From Calothrix sp. PCC 7507 (GTDB taxonomy: Bacteria > Cyanobacteriota > Cyanobacteriia > Cyanobacteriales > Nostocaceae), in NCBI RefSeq assembly GCF_000316575.1, contig NC_019682.1:3408001-3472000 (forward strand): a DNA stretch of 64,000 nt, given 5' to 3'. The notes below the pieces were generated by a model that searched no databases, was not told where the DNA came from, and was given only the letters and a program-made list of their open reading frames with translations. Below are positions 1 through 12,149 of this stretch, one piece after another. Numbering within the stretch: position 1 is the first letter of the stretch; the number at the start of each line of letters is the position of its first letter. The translations under genes were made by a program, and so were the position numbers.

Positions 1-1272
1 GTATTCATCGGGGATACCAGTTTGATGTAAGCCGATCACCCCTTGTTTTTCTACACCAGTGCGGAGCAAGAGGATAGAACTGGTGCGGTTATTGGTGATG
101 GGGATCTTGTTGGAAGGAAAGATGGGTACGCCGCGCCAAGCTGTAACCTGAGCGCCGTTCACATCTACGCTGGTGGGATAGAGTCCGAGGCGGTTGGCTT
201 CCCGACCGAAAGCAGCGATCGTGCGGGGGTGAGCCAGGAAGAATGCTGGCTCTTTCCATACAGTCGCCAACAACTCGTCTAAGTCATCGGGGGTGGGTGC
301 GCCGGTACTGCTGTAGATCCGCTGGCTGAGGTCGGCGTTGTGCAGCAACCCGAATTCGCGGTTGTTGAGCAACTCGTATTCTTGACGTTCCCGCAATGCC
401 TCAATAGTTAGCCGCAGTTGTTCTTCTGTCTGGTTGTACGGTTCGTTGTACAGATCGGCTACGCGGGTACTTATTTGCAACACCGTTTGGGCGATGCTCA
501 ACTCATATTCCCGGGGCGCAAGGTCGTAATCAGCGAAGGTTCCGGCTAATGCAGTCTCTTGGGGATGATTAGTCGCCACTTCAATGGCGGCTTCACCTTG
601 GGCATTCTGTGGCTGGTTCAGGCTGGCGCGGAACTGCTCAACATGAGTTTGCAAGGCCTCGGACTGACCGATTAGCCCCTCAAACACCTGTTGGGGTAGG
701 GACAAAACTATGGTTCTGGTAATTGCCTTGAGGGTGTACTGCCAGGTGTCCTCGGATTGCACCACAGTTTCATCACCGAAATGGTCGCCGTCGGCTAGCA
801 CGTCCAACACGACCTGCTCGTCATACTTGCCAACACCAATCTTGTTCACCTTGCCACGAGCAATTAGAATTATGCGATCAGCCGGCTGACCAATCTCAAC
901 GATCACGTCGTCTGGGGCGAACTCCTGCTGCACAAACTGGTTAGCCAACGCGGTCAACACCTGGGTGTCGTTAAACCCTCGCAGCAAGGGCAACTCAGTA
1001 AGTTCCTGGGGAATCACCTGCACCGTTGCTCCGGTGTTGGTGAAACTAACCCGCCCATCACCCACAGAATAACTCAACCGACGGTTGACGCGATATACGC
1101 CACCCTTGGTCTGCACCCACGGCAACAGCTTCAACAACCACCGGGATGTAATTTCCTGGGTCTGTGGTGCAGATTTGGTCGTTGTCGCCAAATTACGCGC
1201 CGCTGCTGTACTCAAACTTAACTGGGGCTGCTGACCCTCAACATTCACACTGGGATCATTAGAATAAGTCAC
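1..1272 (-). CDS. Family 2B encapsulin shell protein with cyclic-nucleotide-binding domain (partial, C-terminus beyond window edge)
   Basis: An open frame runs from 1272 off the left edge, 424 residues visible. Residues ~95-205 form a Crp/Fnr-type cyclic-nucleotide-binding domain (LPLLRGF at the start, GDHFGDE near 162-168). The rest matches the cyclic-nucleotide-binding proteins encoded beside geosmin and 2-methylisoborneol synthases, now recognised as family 2B encapsulins: HK97-fold shell subunits with an inserted nucleotide-binding domain. It probably builds a protein compartment for the synthase encoded upstream on the same strand. No in-frame ATG exists after the in-frame TAA near 1411; a GTG at 1272 has GGAG 9 nt upstream and is the best start. 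The family assignment is from recognition, not a search. Confidence 0.85.
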   Translation of the reverse strand, partial: MTYSNDPSVNVEGQQPQLSLSTAAARNLATTTKSAPQTQEITSRWLLKLLPWVQTKGGVYRVNRRLSYSVGDGRVSFTNTGATVQVIPQELTELPLLRGFNDTQVLTALANQFVQQEFAPDDVIVEIGQPADRIILIARGKVNKIGVGKYDEQVVLDVLADGDHFGDETVVQSEDTWQYTLKAITRTIVLSLPQQVFEGLIGQSEALQTHVEQFRASLNQPQNAQGEAAIEVATNHPQETALAGTFADYDLAPREYELSIAQTVLQISTRVADLYNEPYNQTEEQLRLTIEALRERQEYELLNNREFGLLHNADLSQRIYSSTGAPTPDDLDELLATVWKEPAFFLAHPRTIAAFGREANRLGLYPTSVDVNGAQVTAWRGVPIFPSNKIPITNNRTSSILLLRTGVEKQGVIGLHQTGIPDEY

Positions 1273-1479
1273 AACTTCATTCTCCAAACTGTAGTTAGTA
1301 AAAAAACCGATCTCACCGAAGAGGTAGAGGGGAAGGGAGCTTTCTAGCGGGGGGGGAGCAAGCCCAACCCTCTGCGACAAGCATTGCGGAACATGGGTAT
1401 GAACGCGAATTTATGTTGAGCGAAGTCGAAACACAGCGTCTCCAAGAGTTGCCCCGTGTCAGTCTCTCCCCCTACCCCC

Positions 1480-1686
1480 CAGGGCTGTTTCGTTCCCTCT
1501 CAAACAGGATTTGTCAAGATGGTTAGCGATAAAAATCATAAGTATGGGTAACGATGAAACAGAATATTCAGCACATAAATAACAGTACGATTGTCTATTT
1601 TCTCGATACCCAGGTAGCAAAATCATCAATTTTATTTTGCTAGAACCCTTGATTTTTCAAGCTTCTTAGGGAATGAAACAGCCCTG
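1480..1686. repeat. Miniature inverted-repeat element A with 10-bp target duplication
   Basis: The 207-bp element begins CAGGGCTGTTTCGTTCCCT and ends AGGGAATGAAACAGCCCTG, a near-perfect terminal inverted repeat. It is flanked on both sides by CCCTACCCCC (1470-1479 and 1687-1696), a perfect 10-bp direct repeat that reads as a target-site duplication. It has no coding capacity, so it would have needed a transposase in trans. It sits between geosmin synthase and the encapsulin gene. A relative lies at 4089-4296. Confidence 0.85.
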
Positions 1687-1727
1687 CCCTACCCCCTGCC
1701 TCTTTTGACAGGAATACTAATTCGTAA

Positions 1728-4055
<2,328 letters not shown>

Positions 4056-4088
4056 TCACGAGTATCCGCTCCACCCCGTCCGCGTTTT

Positions 4089-4296
4089 CAGGGCTTTTTC
4101 ATTCCAGATGGAAAGAGGTTTTGTCAATATCATGAGTAAAAAATTTACATCGGTTTATACTCAAAAAGTAACTTTTATGACAAAACCGATCAAAGTGCGA
4201 TCGCATTTGAAATATGCAGTTAAATTTTTGAATAACCTGACTTGTTCTCCTAAACTCTTGCCAATTCAGCACATTTTAGGGAACGAAACAGCGCTG
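4089..4296. repeat. Miniature inverted-repeat element B (relative of element A)
   Basis: This 208-bp element starts CAGGGCTTTTTCATTCC and ends AGGGAACGAAACAGCGCTG, so its ends match those of the element at 1480-1686, and both carry TTTGTCAA about 30 nt in from the left end. The middle has diverged and no target duplication is left, which suggests an older insertion. It lies on the other side of geosmin synthase, in the same orientation as element A. Confidence 0.7.
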
Positions 4297-4564
4297 AATT
4301 AAGTGTGGATCACGTGAAAAATATTACAGCTTGATCACCATCCAAGTAAAGGATTATACTGTTCAATAATATATTTCTTCACAATTTTTACCTTAAAATA
4401 GCAGAGTGTTCACACAAGACCTCTTGCAAAAGTCCTGATTTTCGCGATCTTCTTTGCGTCTTTGCGCCTTTGCGTGAACTTCTTAAATGATTGTCAGCAA
4501 CACCAAAGTATTTATGCAAGAAGTCTACACTCCACAGCACTCTCTTCAGTGTTGAGATGAATGC

Positions 4565-4680
4565 TATAGCGTTTTCTAGTCTGGTAAGGTACAAATTTAT
4601 CTGCGTTTATCCGCGTCCATCCTCTTCTATCAGCGGTTAATTCTTTTTGTCTGTACCTCACCAATGTGGGAATCGCTATA
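4565..4680. repeat. Miniature element with TATAGCG ends
   Basis: This 116-bp stretch begins TATAGCGTTTTCTAG and ends GGGAATCGCTATA, and internal GGTACA / TGTACC motifs extend the inverted repeat inward to about 30 nt. It belongs to the same group as the elements at 54529-54847 and 56404-56508. The TA at each end fits insertion into a TA target, as for IS630/Tc1-type elements. Confidence 0.65.
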
Positions 4681-4721
4681 TTAAGGTGAGGAATAATGTC
4701 TAAATTAAAGAAGAGTAGACT

Positions 4722-7700
4722 TTAGCACAAAATGCGGGAAAAATCAAGGAAACCCCCATGATGACTGACAATATTGGCAACCTGTGAGTACATATTGCCG
4801 ACTTTACCCGGTTGATGGGTAAATAAATCGTGACTACCGACAATTATTAGGAGTTCTTGAGCGCGAGAAAAAGCAACGTTAACCCGTTCCGGTTTTTTAG
4901 CAAATCCTACATCTCCCCGATTGTTATTGCGAACCATACTCACAATTACCACAGGTCTTTCCATACCTTGAAATCTATCTACAGTACCAGTACGAATTTG
5001 TAATGAAGGGAAAAGTTCAGATTGCAAGCGCTCATCAATTTTTCTCAGTTGCGCGCCATAAAATGTAATCACAGCAATTTCTTTTTTAGGCTCACCATTA
5101 GCAACTCTATCAATCCAAGAATTTTCAATTTGGTGACACAAACTTTCAATGACATCAATTTCTTGAATATTCGAGAATGAAGTCCCTTCACGTTGTTCTT
5201 GAAATTCATTATTTGTGGGCATTTTTACCCAAACAAGATGGTGATTTGGTTGAATTATATTACCTGATAGATTGTGAGCGCGTTTAACATCAGGCTGCAA
5301 AATTCCACATTCTAATTTACCGTCATAAAACTGATTAATTGCTCCCATGATAAATGGATGCATTCTATATTGAGTAGTTAGCATTTGTTTGATGCTATCA
5401 TCAGCAGCTTCAAACTGATTTTTGAATAATGATTCTTCCAAAAATTGCAGATTATCTCGTGTACTGCCAATTGATTGAGCAACTTCTTCGATAGTGCTAG
5501 TATCGAGCATTGGTGGTAGTTGTCGATGATCACCTACCATAACTAACTTTTTGCCTTTCAAAGCTGGGATTAACAACTCTGGCGGTGTACACTTACTAAC
5601 TTCATCGATGATGACAACATCAAATGATTGAAATTCTTCGGAAAATTCTCGATTTGCTGCTTGCACACAGGTGATACCAATGACGTTGGCATTATCTAAA
5701 TAAACACGCCTTAAATCATTGCGATCGCTTTCTGTGGGGTTACGTACTTTTGCAATCCAATCTTGCACAAAATTCTGATATTTATGAATATAGCTTTCTT
5801 CTTTTTGCAGTTCATGTTGCCAATCATCAAACTTAGTTTTAATATTACGTAATAGGTCTAAGTTAAATAAGTCTAAACCAGAAATATCGTACTTGAATTT
5901 ATCAGGTATTATTTGCCAGAATATCTCCCACCAATTCCTTTCTATCAGCAAAGTTTCTGATGGTTTTGGTTGTGCTTGTTGCTCTAATTCATATATTTGT
6001 TTTTGTAATTTATTGAGTTGCTTTTTAGAAATTTTAGTTTCTAATTTTAGCAATTCTAAATGCTGAACTAGAGAATTTTTAGTTATCTCCAACATAGCTA
6101 AATAATCTAAGGAGGGAATTAAGATTTCTAGCTGAGTTAAGTAACTTTGCCAAGACTCTACCTGCTTGGAGAATTCTTGAGGCTGTTCCCATATATTTGA
6201 TTGCTTACTCAGATATTTTTCAGCTAGGATGCGTAATTTATCAGGTATATTTTGCTGTTGATGAATTTTTTGTAAAATCTCAATGACTCGTCCCAGCTTC
6301 AAATTAGCATCTTGGCTTTCTTTTTCTACTTGATGCTGTACTGTATATATTTGCTGTTGGATAGCAACACTTTTCTCTAGTTCAGTTAATTGTTTTTGCA
6401 GATGTTGTAGATTTTGTTCAGTTTCGGCTTTGACTAGTGCAACACATTTACGCGCATTTACAAGGATACTATCCAGTAACTCTTGTGTGATCCGGGTGAG
6501 AGTAGCGTTGATGTTCTTGATTTCCCAAGATTTAGCATAAGTCTGCTGCATTCTCATCAAGAAAATCTGGGTGTTTTCAACTAGCAACTTACGCTGGTTT
6601 TGAGTGAGTAATTGATAGTTATTAAACTCTTGAAAAATTTGTTGCCATTGTGTGCCATCGCTTGTTGACAATACTATAGGAATCTGGCTAAAACTCTGCT
6701 CTAAAAAGTGACTAAAATTATACTGTTTACCTTTTCTGTCAATAAAACCTCCCTCTACTTCATAAGACAAAGCTTTCGCTAAAACTTCCCAATCTGGTAG
6801 AGTCATTTTATAGTTTTTGGGGACAATTGATAATTTCAATTTATTGGCAAACATCAACAAACCTAATGGTAATTGCACCATGTTTTCTGTTAATGGTTGA
6901 CTAGATTTATAACAATCATTCAATACTTGATACAATTCAGCATAAGCTGTAGCTTTCCATTCTGTCACCGCTTCAATAATATAGTTAATTTCTCGTTTGC
7001 GGTTTTCCCAAGCTTGCATTGTCTGCTGTAAGCTTTGCTGCTTAGTTACTAATTGTTGATAATCTATTTGTAATTGATTTAAATTAGTAGCATTTTGTTT
7101 AAAAATCTGTGCTGAAGCCGCAACTTCTGACATGGCTAAAGCCGCAGTTTGAGCATCACCCAATGCTATTTTTAATTCAGATATTGCAATCGCTACTGTC
7201 TCACCTAACCAAGCTGCTAATCCAAAAGCACCATATTCAGGACGAATCAAGCCAAGTTCATCAGTATATTTAATCGCTTGACGAACATTGATTAAAAAAT
7301 TCTCTATTAAACTATTACCTTCGGTATATGGCTTCAAACGTGGTAAAAAGTTTTTAATTTCTGATGATTCCCAATTAATACTCGTTACAGGAGTTAGCAG
7401 ATGATCAAACTCTGTAGTTAAAGATTCAACATTATTTTTATTAGCTAGGTTCTCACTATAGGCTGTTTCTTGAATTTGACAGTTTGTTTCTAAGTTTGCT
7501 TTAGTCTGGTTAAATTCATGTTGTTGCTGATTAAATTCTTCTTCTATTTTTAGATAATCTGTGAACCGTTGTGATGATGTCAGTAACTCATGTAAAACTT
7601 GTATATTATCAAGACGTTGAGCAAGATTATTTTGGCAGTCATTGGCGGTATTTTCTAACCATGTGCCAATAACTCTATCTTCTAAAAATGGCTGTCCTTC

Positions 7701-9212
7701 CTCTCCCACTCGTTCGGCGCGTCCCTTTCGCACAGCACGAATCACAGGGTTATGGACTAATCGACTCAGAGCGTTATCTACTGCTAAATTGGCTTGAGAA
7801 GCGATTAATGTACGTCCACCCCGCAAAGCAACTTGATAACAAATCTCGGCGATTACGGTTGTTTTACCTGTCCCTGGTGGCCCTTGAATAAGAACCAGAT
7901 CATCGGCTGCAAGTACGGTTTCTACTGCAGCTTTCTGTCCAGGATTTGCAGAAGATAATAATAAATCTTGTGGTTGCAGTTGGATAGTTTTTTTAATCGG
8001 TCTTGCTTGAGCAGCATCAAATAAGAAGTTACCTAAATAAGGATTTTGAGTACGACCATTATTTAAGTCATCTAAAGCTTTTTTCTTCCGCTGAATTTGT
8101 TGGATATCACCAACAGCTTCAAAACATAAAAATCCGTTATCTGGTAGTTGATAACGTTCCGTTGCTATGTAGTCAGCTAATTCCCGTTCTAGCCGCACAC
8201 TAATAATGCAACGTTTAGAGTCAAATTCTGTAATCGAACCTAGTAACCGACCATTATACCAGTTTTTTCCGACGGGAGAAGTCTCGAAAAGTTTGATTTC
8301 TTCATTTCTGGCTCGTTGTACCCGTTCCCAAAAATTCTTCACCTCCAAGGCATTTTCGCGAGAGCCATCAAGGGTGGCTGAGGTGACATTAATCTCAAAA
8401 ATAATTTGTCTTTTAGAAGGATATTTATGAGCAACATAAGATACACAAAACTGACGCGCTTTAGCAATATTTTCCTCGACTTGTAAAAATGCTTTCCACG
8501 CTTTCAGTTGTTCTTCTGTCGGGACATTATCACCACAAACGGGCATAGCTGCTATGCGTGATAATCCCTTTGGCGGAATGCCAATACGATGTTGATGATT
8601 AGGCCATAAGCGTAAGCAACAGGCTACGGCATAAGCATCAGCATGTCCCCGTGAGGGTGGTAGTAATTGAATAGATAATATCTTTAAACCACCAGTACCA
8701 TTTTTTTGGACTGCGGCTCTAAATCCTAGAGTTTTTCCTAGCTTTCTCAGTCTTATAGGTAACTGAAAATCATCTCTATCTGTGGCTATTGTCAAATCCC
8801 AAATTTCTTCTCCTGACTCTTTACCTTTACCCTGACGACGGACATAAAATAGACAAGCATGTTTACCAATAGACTCAAACATTAACTCGTTTGCATGTTC
8901 TCGCCGTTCCCTAAAATCGGGATATGATTCTAGTGCAGATTGTCCTTCCAGATGGCGAATAAAACTATCAACTGATGAATTTATGAATGCATAGCCCCAA
9001 TCTTCCACATCTGCTTTTTTCTTTGAGAAATTTTTGGGCGAAGTCGATGCTTTTGTGGCTAATGTGCGAATATGTTCTGCTTCAGATTGGGAAATTGTGC
9101 TGCTTGGGCTTTTGGCTACAATGTTATGTTGACCGCAAATTGCTAAAAGCTTTTTGCTATCTATATTTAATTCTTTTGATAGTTCGTAGATTCTGACTTT
9201 GGCGTTGTTCAT
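4722..9212 (-). CDS. Giant SF1 (UPF1/DNA2-like) helicase with IF2-N-like N-terminal domain
   Basis: This 1496-residue protein has a complete set of superfamily 1 helicase motifs. Walker A is GPPGTGKTT near residue 442; after a long insertion come IIDEVSK (~1203), [29 protein letters not shown] and [11 protein letters not shown]. The insertion (~500-1130) is rich in Gln, Leu and Glu and is probably a long coiled coil or helical arm. Residues 1-52 ([20 protein letters not shown]...) resemble the IF2_N module of translation factor IF-2, which is unusual on a helicase and suggests RNA or ribosome contact. Residues ~65-430 are a family-specific region. The gene stands alone. Substrate and cellular role are unknown; DNA repair, RNA surveillance and defence are all possible. 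Confidence 0.88.
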   Translation of the reverse strand: MNNAKVRIYELSKELNIDSKKLLAICGQHNIVAKSPSSTISQSEAEHIRTLATKASTSPKNFSKKKADVEDWGYAFINSSVDSFIRHLEGQSALESYPDFRERREHANELMFESIGKHACLFYVRRQGKGKESGEEIWDLTIATDRDDFQLPIRLRKLGKTLGFRAAVQKNGTGGLKILSIQLLPPSRGHADAYAVACCLRLWPNHQHRIGIPPKGLSRIAAMPVCGDNVPTEEQLKAWKAFLQVEENIAKARQFCVSYVAHKYPSKRQIIFEINVTSATLDGSRENALEVKNFWERVQRARNEEIKLFETSPVGKNWYNGRLLGSITEFDSKRCIISVRLERELADYIATERYQLPDNGFLCFEAVGDIQQIQRKKKALDDLNNGRTQNPYLGNFLFDAAQARPIKKTIQLQPQDLLLSSANPGQKAAVETVLAADDLVLIQGPPGTGKTTVIAEICYQVALRGGRTLIASQANLAVDNALSRLVHNPVIRAVRKGRAERVGEEGQPFLEDRVIGTWLENTANDCQNNLAQRLDNIQVLHELLTSSQRFTDYLKIEEEFNQQQHEFNQTKANLETNCQIQETAYSENLANKNNVESLTTEFDHLLTPVTSINWESSEIKNFLPRLKPYTEGNSLIENFLINVRQAIKYTDELGLIRPEYGAFGLAAWLGETVAIAISELKIALGDAQTAALAMSEVAASAQIFKQNATNLNQLQIDYQQLVTKQQSLQQTMQAWENRKREINYIIEAVTEWKATAYAELYQVLNDCYKSSQPLTENMVQLPLGLLMFANKLKLSIVPKNYKMTLPDWEVLAKALSYEVEGGFIDRKGKQYNFSHFLEQSFSQIPIVLSTSDGTQWQQIFQEFNNYQLLTQNQRKLLVENTQIFLMRMQQTYAKSWEIKNINATLTRITQELLDSILVNARKCVALVKAETEQNLQHLQKQLTELEKSVAIQQQIYTVQHQVEKESQDANLKLGRVIEILQKIHQQQNIPDKLRILAEKYLSKQSNIWEQPQEFSKQVESWQSYLTQLEILIPSLDYLAMLEITKNSLVQHLELLKLETKISKKQLNKLQKQIYELEQQAQPKPSETLLIERNWWEIFWQIIPDKFKYDISGLDLFNLDLLRNIKTKFDDWQHELQKEESYIHKYQNFVQDWIAKVRNPTESDRNDLRRVYLDNANVIGITCVQAANREFSEEFQSFDVVIIDEVSKCTPPELLIPALKGKKLVMVGDHRQLPPMLDTSTIEEVAQSIGSTRDNLQFLEESLFKNQFEAADDSIKQMLTTQYRMHPFIMGAINQFYDGKLECGILQPDVKRAHNLSGNIIQPNHHLVWVKMPTNNEFQEQREGTSFSNIQEIDVIESLCHQIENSWIDRVANGEPKKEIAVITFYGAQLRKIDERLQSELFPSLQIRTGTVDRFQGMERPVVIVSMVRNNNRGDVGFAKKPERVNVAFSRAQELLIIVGSHDLFTHQPGKVGNMYSQVANIVSHHGGFLDFSRILC

Positions 9213-9397
9213 CTAAATAAGAGCGATGAGAAAACCCTAATTTTTGACTGTACTTTATTGATGTTTTTTAAGCTTATTTATTGTTTGACTATCTTCTCAA
9301 TTTTATCACATAAAGATAATTTTTTACTTCTTTAGTGAGTGCTTTTGGTAAAACTAAATGGCTTCCTAAATCAATTAATACGCACTACAGCCGTACA

Positions 9398-10312
9398 TTA
9401 AAGATACTGCCGATAAACTTGACTTGCAGCCCGATGTAGTAGAGAATGCCGCCAAACAAGAGATTTTAGATCATCAGCGTAGCCACCTCCAATCACGCAA
9501 GCAACTGGATAACCTGCGCTAACACAGGTACTTAAAACCTGCATTTCTCGGCGATAAATGCCAGTATCAGTTAAAGCTAATTTTCCCAGGCGATCGCCTA
9601 TATGTGGATCTACGCCAGCATCATAAAATATTAAATCTGGCTTGATTTCTGACAATAAATCTGGTAAGTAATTTGCCAATGTTTGTAAATAAGTGTCATC
9701 TTCCATTCCCACAGTCAGGGGAACATCAAGATCGCTTTTTTGCTTAGTACCAGGAAAATTGACTTCACAGTGCATCGAAAAAGTGAAAACACTCTCATCG
9801 TCTTGGAAGATAAAAGCTGTACCGTCCCCTTGATGGACATCCAAGTCTACAATCAAAATTTTGTGGACAAGTCCGATTTTTTGTAAAACGCGACAAGCAA
9901 TCGCTAAATCATTGAAAATACAAAAACCAGATCCGTAACTGGGAAAGGCATGATGAGTTCCACCAGCAGTATTGCAAGCTAAACCTTGACTTAGTGCTAG
10001 CTTCGCAGTCAATATCGTACCACCAACCGCTACACAGGTACGATTCGCCAGGGCTGGACTCCACGGTAAGCCAATGCGGCGCTGTGCTTTAGCATCTAGA
10101 GTCCCCTCACAGTAAGCTTGTACATAGTCTGGCGTGTGAACCAACTCGATCAAATCCGTTGGCGGACGTTCTGGGGTGTGAAATTGTGCGATTTGCGCCA
10201 CACCATCACCCAACAACAATTCATAGAGTTGCCGAAATTTGGACATCGGGAAGCGATGCCCAGGTGGCAGTGGCGCAATATAATCTGGGTGGTAAACGAT
10301 TGGCAAGTCCAT
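9398..10312 (-). CDS. Histone-deacetylase-family (class II-like) metal-dependent deacetylase
   Basis: The protein matches the arginase/HDAC fold family of Zn-dependent amidohydrolases, which act on acetylated lysine, acetylpolyamines or related amides. Visible signatures are GGTHHAFPSYGSGFCIFND (the tandem active-site His followed by the Gly-rich loop), DLDVHQGDGTAF (metal-binding Asp and His) and YDAGVDPHIGD (second metal Asp). The length (~304 residues) fits bacterial members. I chose the ATG giving MDLPIVYHPDY because the conserved region begins there; an ATG at 10330 and a TTG at 10363 are alternatives and none has a clear ribosome site. The natural substrate cannot be read from sequence. 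Confidence 0.88.
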   Translation of the reverse strand: MDLPIVYHPDYIAPLPPGHRFPMSKFRQLYELLLGDGVAQIAQFHTPERPPTDLIELVHTPDYVQAYCEGTLDAKAQRRIGLPWSPALANRTCVAVGGTILTAKLALSQGLACNTAGGTHHAFPSYGSGFCIFNDLAIACRVLQKIGLVHKILIVDLDVHQGDGTAFIFQDDESVFTFSMHCEVNFPGTKQKSDLDVPLTVGMEDDTYLQTLANYLPDLLSEIKPDLIFYDAGVDPHIGDRLGKLALTDTGIYRREMQVLSTCVSAGYPVACVIGGGYADDLKSLVWRHSLLHRAASQVYRQYL

Positions 10313-10433
10313 ATATTTATTTTGAACCATAGGTGATGCCAAGTACGCCCAGCAATTGTGCAACGCCTTTATTTACGATTGATGTCAAGTGTTAAATTTA
10401 GGTTATTACTGTTAAGTCTTGCAGGGAATATAG

Positions 10434-10955
10434 ATGACACAAGAATTAATCGACCTCAGAACTAGTATCCTGGAAGGAAGATACGCAGATGCTTTGGCGA
10501 TCGTGGATGAACTAGAAGGTATGAGTAAACTAGCTATTCTGCGTAATATTCAGTCTTATTTAAACATTTTTTTGATTCATTTGATTAAAAACCAGATAGA
10601 ACAGCGATTAACTGGTTCTTGGGTCTATTCTATTCGCAACTCTATCAAGGAAATTAAAAAGCTGAATCTCAAAGAAAATAAAAAATCTTACTATATCAAT
10701 CAAGATGAGTGGGAAACTTTCATAGAAGAGGAAGTTATGGAAGATGCTATAGCTGATGCAAGCGAGGAAGTTTTGAATGGAAAATATAGCCGCTCTCAAT
10801 TATCAGCAATGCTAGATAGAAACCAGATTTTAACTACAGCAACTAAGTTTTTAGCTTTAACATATACTTATTCTGCGAAAGAATTACCAGCGATTATGGA
10901 TGATCATTTAGCTCAATTAGCTGGTGGGGAAGACTGGATAAATAGAAAAAATTAA
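10434..10955 (+). CDS. Conserved cyanobacterial hypothetical protein (173 aa)
   Basis: This acidic, helix-rich, soluble protein begins MTQELIDLRTSILEGRYADA. I recognise the pattern (ILEGRYADALAIVDEL, IHLIKNQIEQRLT, SYYINQDEW, ending LAGGEDWI) from small proteins present in several copies in Nostoc-type genomes, but no function is established. There are no membrane segments or metal motifs. It has a plain ATG start and lies alone between the divergent deacetylase and the downstream MscS channel. Confidence 0.75.
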   Translation: MTQELIDLRTSILEGRYADALAIVDELEGMSKLAILRNIQSYLNIFLIHLIKNQIEQRLTGSWVYSIRNSIKEIKKLNLKENKKSYYINQDEWETFIEEEVMEDAIADASEEVLNGKYSRSQLSAMLDRNQILTTATKFLALTYTYSAKELPAIMDDHLAQLAGGEDWINRKN

Positions 10956-11032
10956 AATAACCACTCTATATTAAACTAAATCAAGGTAAAATTTTTAAGG
11001 TTATCTATTAAAATTTACATACCCAATTGACT

Positions 11033-12052
11033 ATGATGCAATGGATTCTGCCAATTGCGTTTATTTTTGCTGGCTTACTAGCAGGAATAATTGGTGAAAA
11101 ATTTATCTTCCAAAGACTAAAAATATTTGTTGCCAAAAAGCAAATTCCTGGGAGTGAAGTTATATTTCAATCCTTGCATCGCATGACTTTTATTTGGTTT
11201 GCGATCACTGGTTTTTTTTGGGCAATTCTGACTTCTCCTCTCAAGTCAGATGTTACTGGTATATTGCAGAAAATTCTGACTATTATTTTTCTCTATTCAG
11301 TCACTTTAGTACTATCAAGACTATCTGCTGGTTTTGTCAGTTTGTTTCTGCGTAGAACTTCAGGTGTTTCCGCATCTTTACTTTCTAACCTGGCTAAATC
11401 TGCTGTGTTAGTTTTAGGGACACTAATCCTGCTCCAAACCGTCGGTGTACAAATCACACCATTAATTACGACTTTAGGTATTAGTGGTTTAGCAGTTGGT
11501 TTAGCACTTAAAGATACTCTAGAAAATTTATTCTCTGGGTTCTACTTGATTATTTCTAAGCAGGTTAGAACAGGAGACTACGTAAAATTAGAAGCTAATC
11601 ATGAGGGATACGTCACAGATATTTCCTGGCGACATACGACCATCAAAGAGCTTTCAAATAATGTGATAATTGTCCCTAACTCGAAGCTAGCTTCGGCAAT
11701 TTTTACTAACTATCATCTACCAGTCAAAGAAATCACTTTAACAATTAACGTTGGTGTAGATTATGAAAGTGACCTCGAACAAGTTGAAAGAGTAACCGTT
11801 CAGGTAGCAAAAGAAGTTATGCAAGAAATAGCGCCTGAATTAATGGAAAATGAGCCATATATAAGATTTAATAAATTTGGTGATTTTAGTATAGATTTCA
11901 CACTTTATATGCGTGTTAATGAGTTCTTCGACCAGCGGATTGGAAAACATTTATTTATTAAAAAATTGCACAAATGCTATCAAAAAGAAGGAATTAAAAT
12001 TCCCTTCCCATCGAGAGAATTGTATATGCAAGAAAATCAAGCAAAAATATAG
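11033..12052 (+). CDS. MscS-family mechanosensitive ion channel
   Basis: The protein (~339 residues) has several N-terminal membrane helices followed by the MscS signature: a Gly/Ala/Leu-rich pore helix (TLGISGLAVGLALKDTLENL) and the beta domain (VRTGDYVKLEANHEGYVTDISWRHT, NNVIIVPNSKLAS). These channels open under membrane tension and release solutes during osmotic downshock. The C-terminal domain follows (INVGVDYESDLEQVE...). I start at the tandem ATG (11033/11036) rather than the in-frame TTG at 11027. A strong GC hairpin lies just downstream. Confidence 0.92.
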   Translation: MMQWILPIAFIFAGLLAGIIGEKFIFQRLKIFVAKKQIPGSEVIFQSLHRMTFIWFAITGFFWAILTSPLKSDVTGILQKILTIIFLYSVTLVLSRLSAGFVSLFLRRTSGVSASLLSNLAKSAVLVLGTLILLQTVGVQITPLITTLGISGLAVGLALKDTLENLFSGFYLIISKQVRTGDYVKLEANHEGYVTDISWRHTTIKELSNNVIIVPNSKLASAIFTNYHLPVKEITLTINVGVDYESDLEQVERVTVQVAKEVMQEIAPELMENEPYIRFNKFGDFSIDFTLYMRVNEFFDQRIGKHLFIKKLHKCYQKEGIKIPFPSRELYMQENQAKI

Positions 12053-12077
12053 CAGTTTGAAGTCGCAAAGCCCGTAT

Positions 12078-12096
12078 GGGCGGGGTTTCCCCGCCC
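12078..12096 (+). terminator. GC-rich hairpin downstream of mscS
   Basis: GGGCGGGG-TTT-CCCCGCCC is a perfect 8-bp stem that could end transcription from either side. There is no U-run. The surrounding GCAAAGCC...CGGGGTTTCCCCG context recurs at 54573-54595 and 56430-56470, so this is probably a fragment of a dispersed repeat used as a terminator. Confidence 0.5.
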
Positions 12097-12149
12097 TGTG
12101 AATTTTGGATGCTGTGCCTTACGGTGCATCTAAATTGCAAAAAACAGTA

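Noticed and set aside
43-282. Plus-strand ORF of 79 codons
   Set aside because: It lies antisense to the encapsulin frame, which has clear domain matches.
4388-4594. 68-codon minus-strand ORF
   Set aside because: Its sequence comes from the 'tttgcgcc' dispersed repeat (KGAKTQRRSRK-type peptide) and has no ribosome site.
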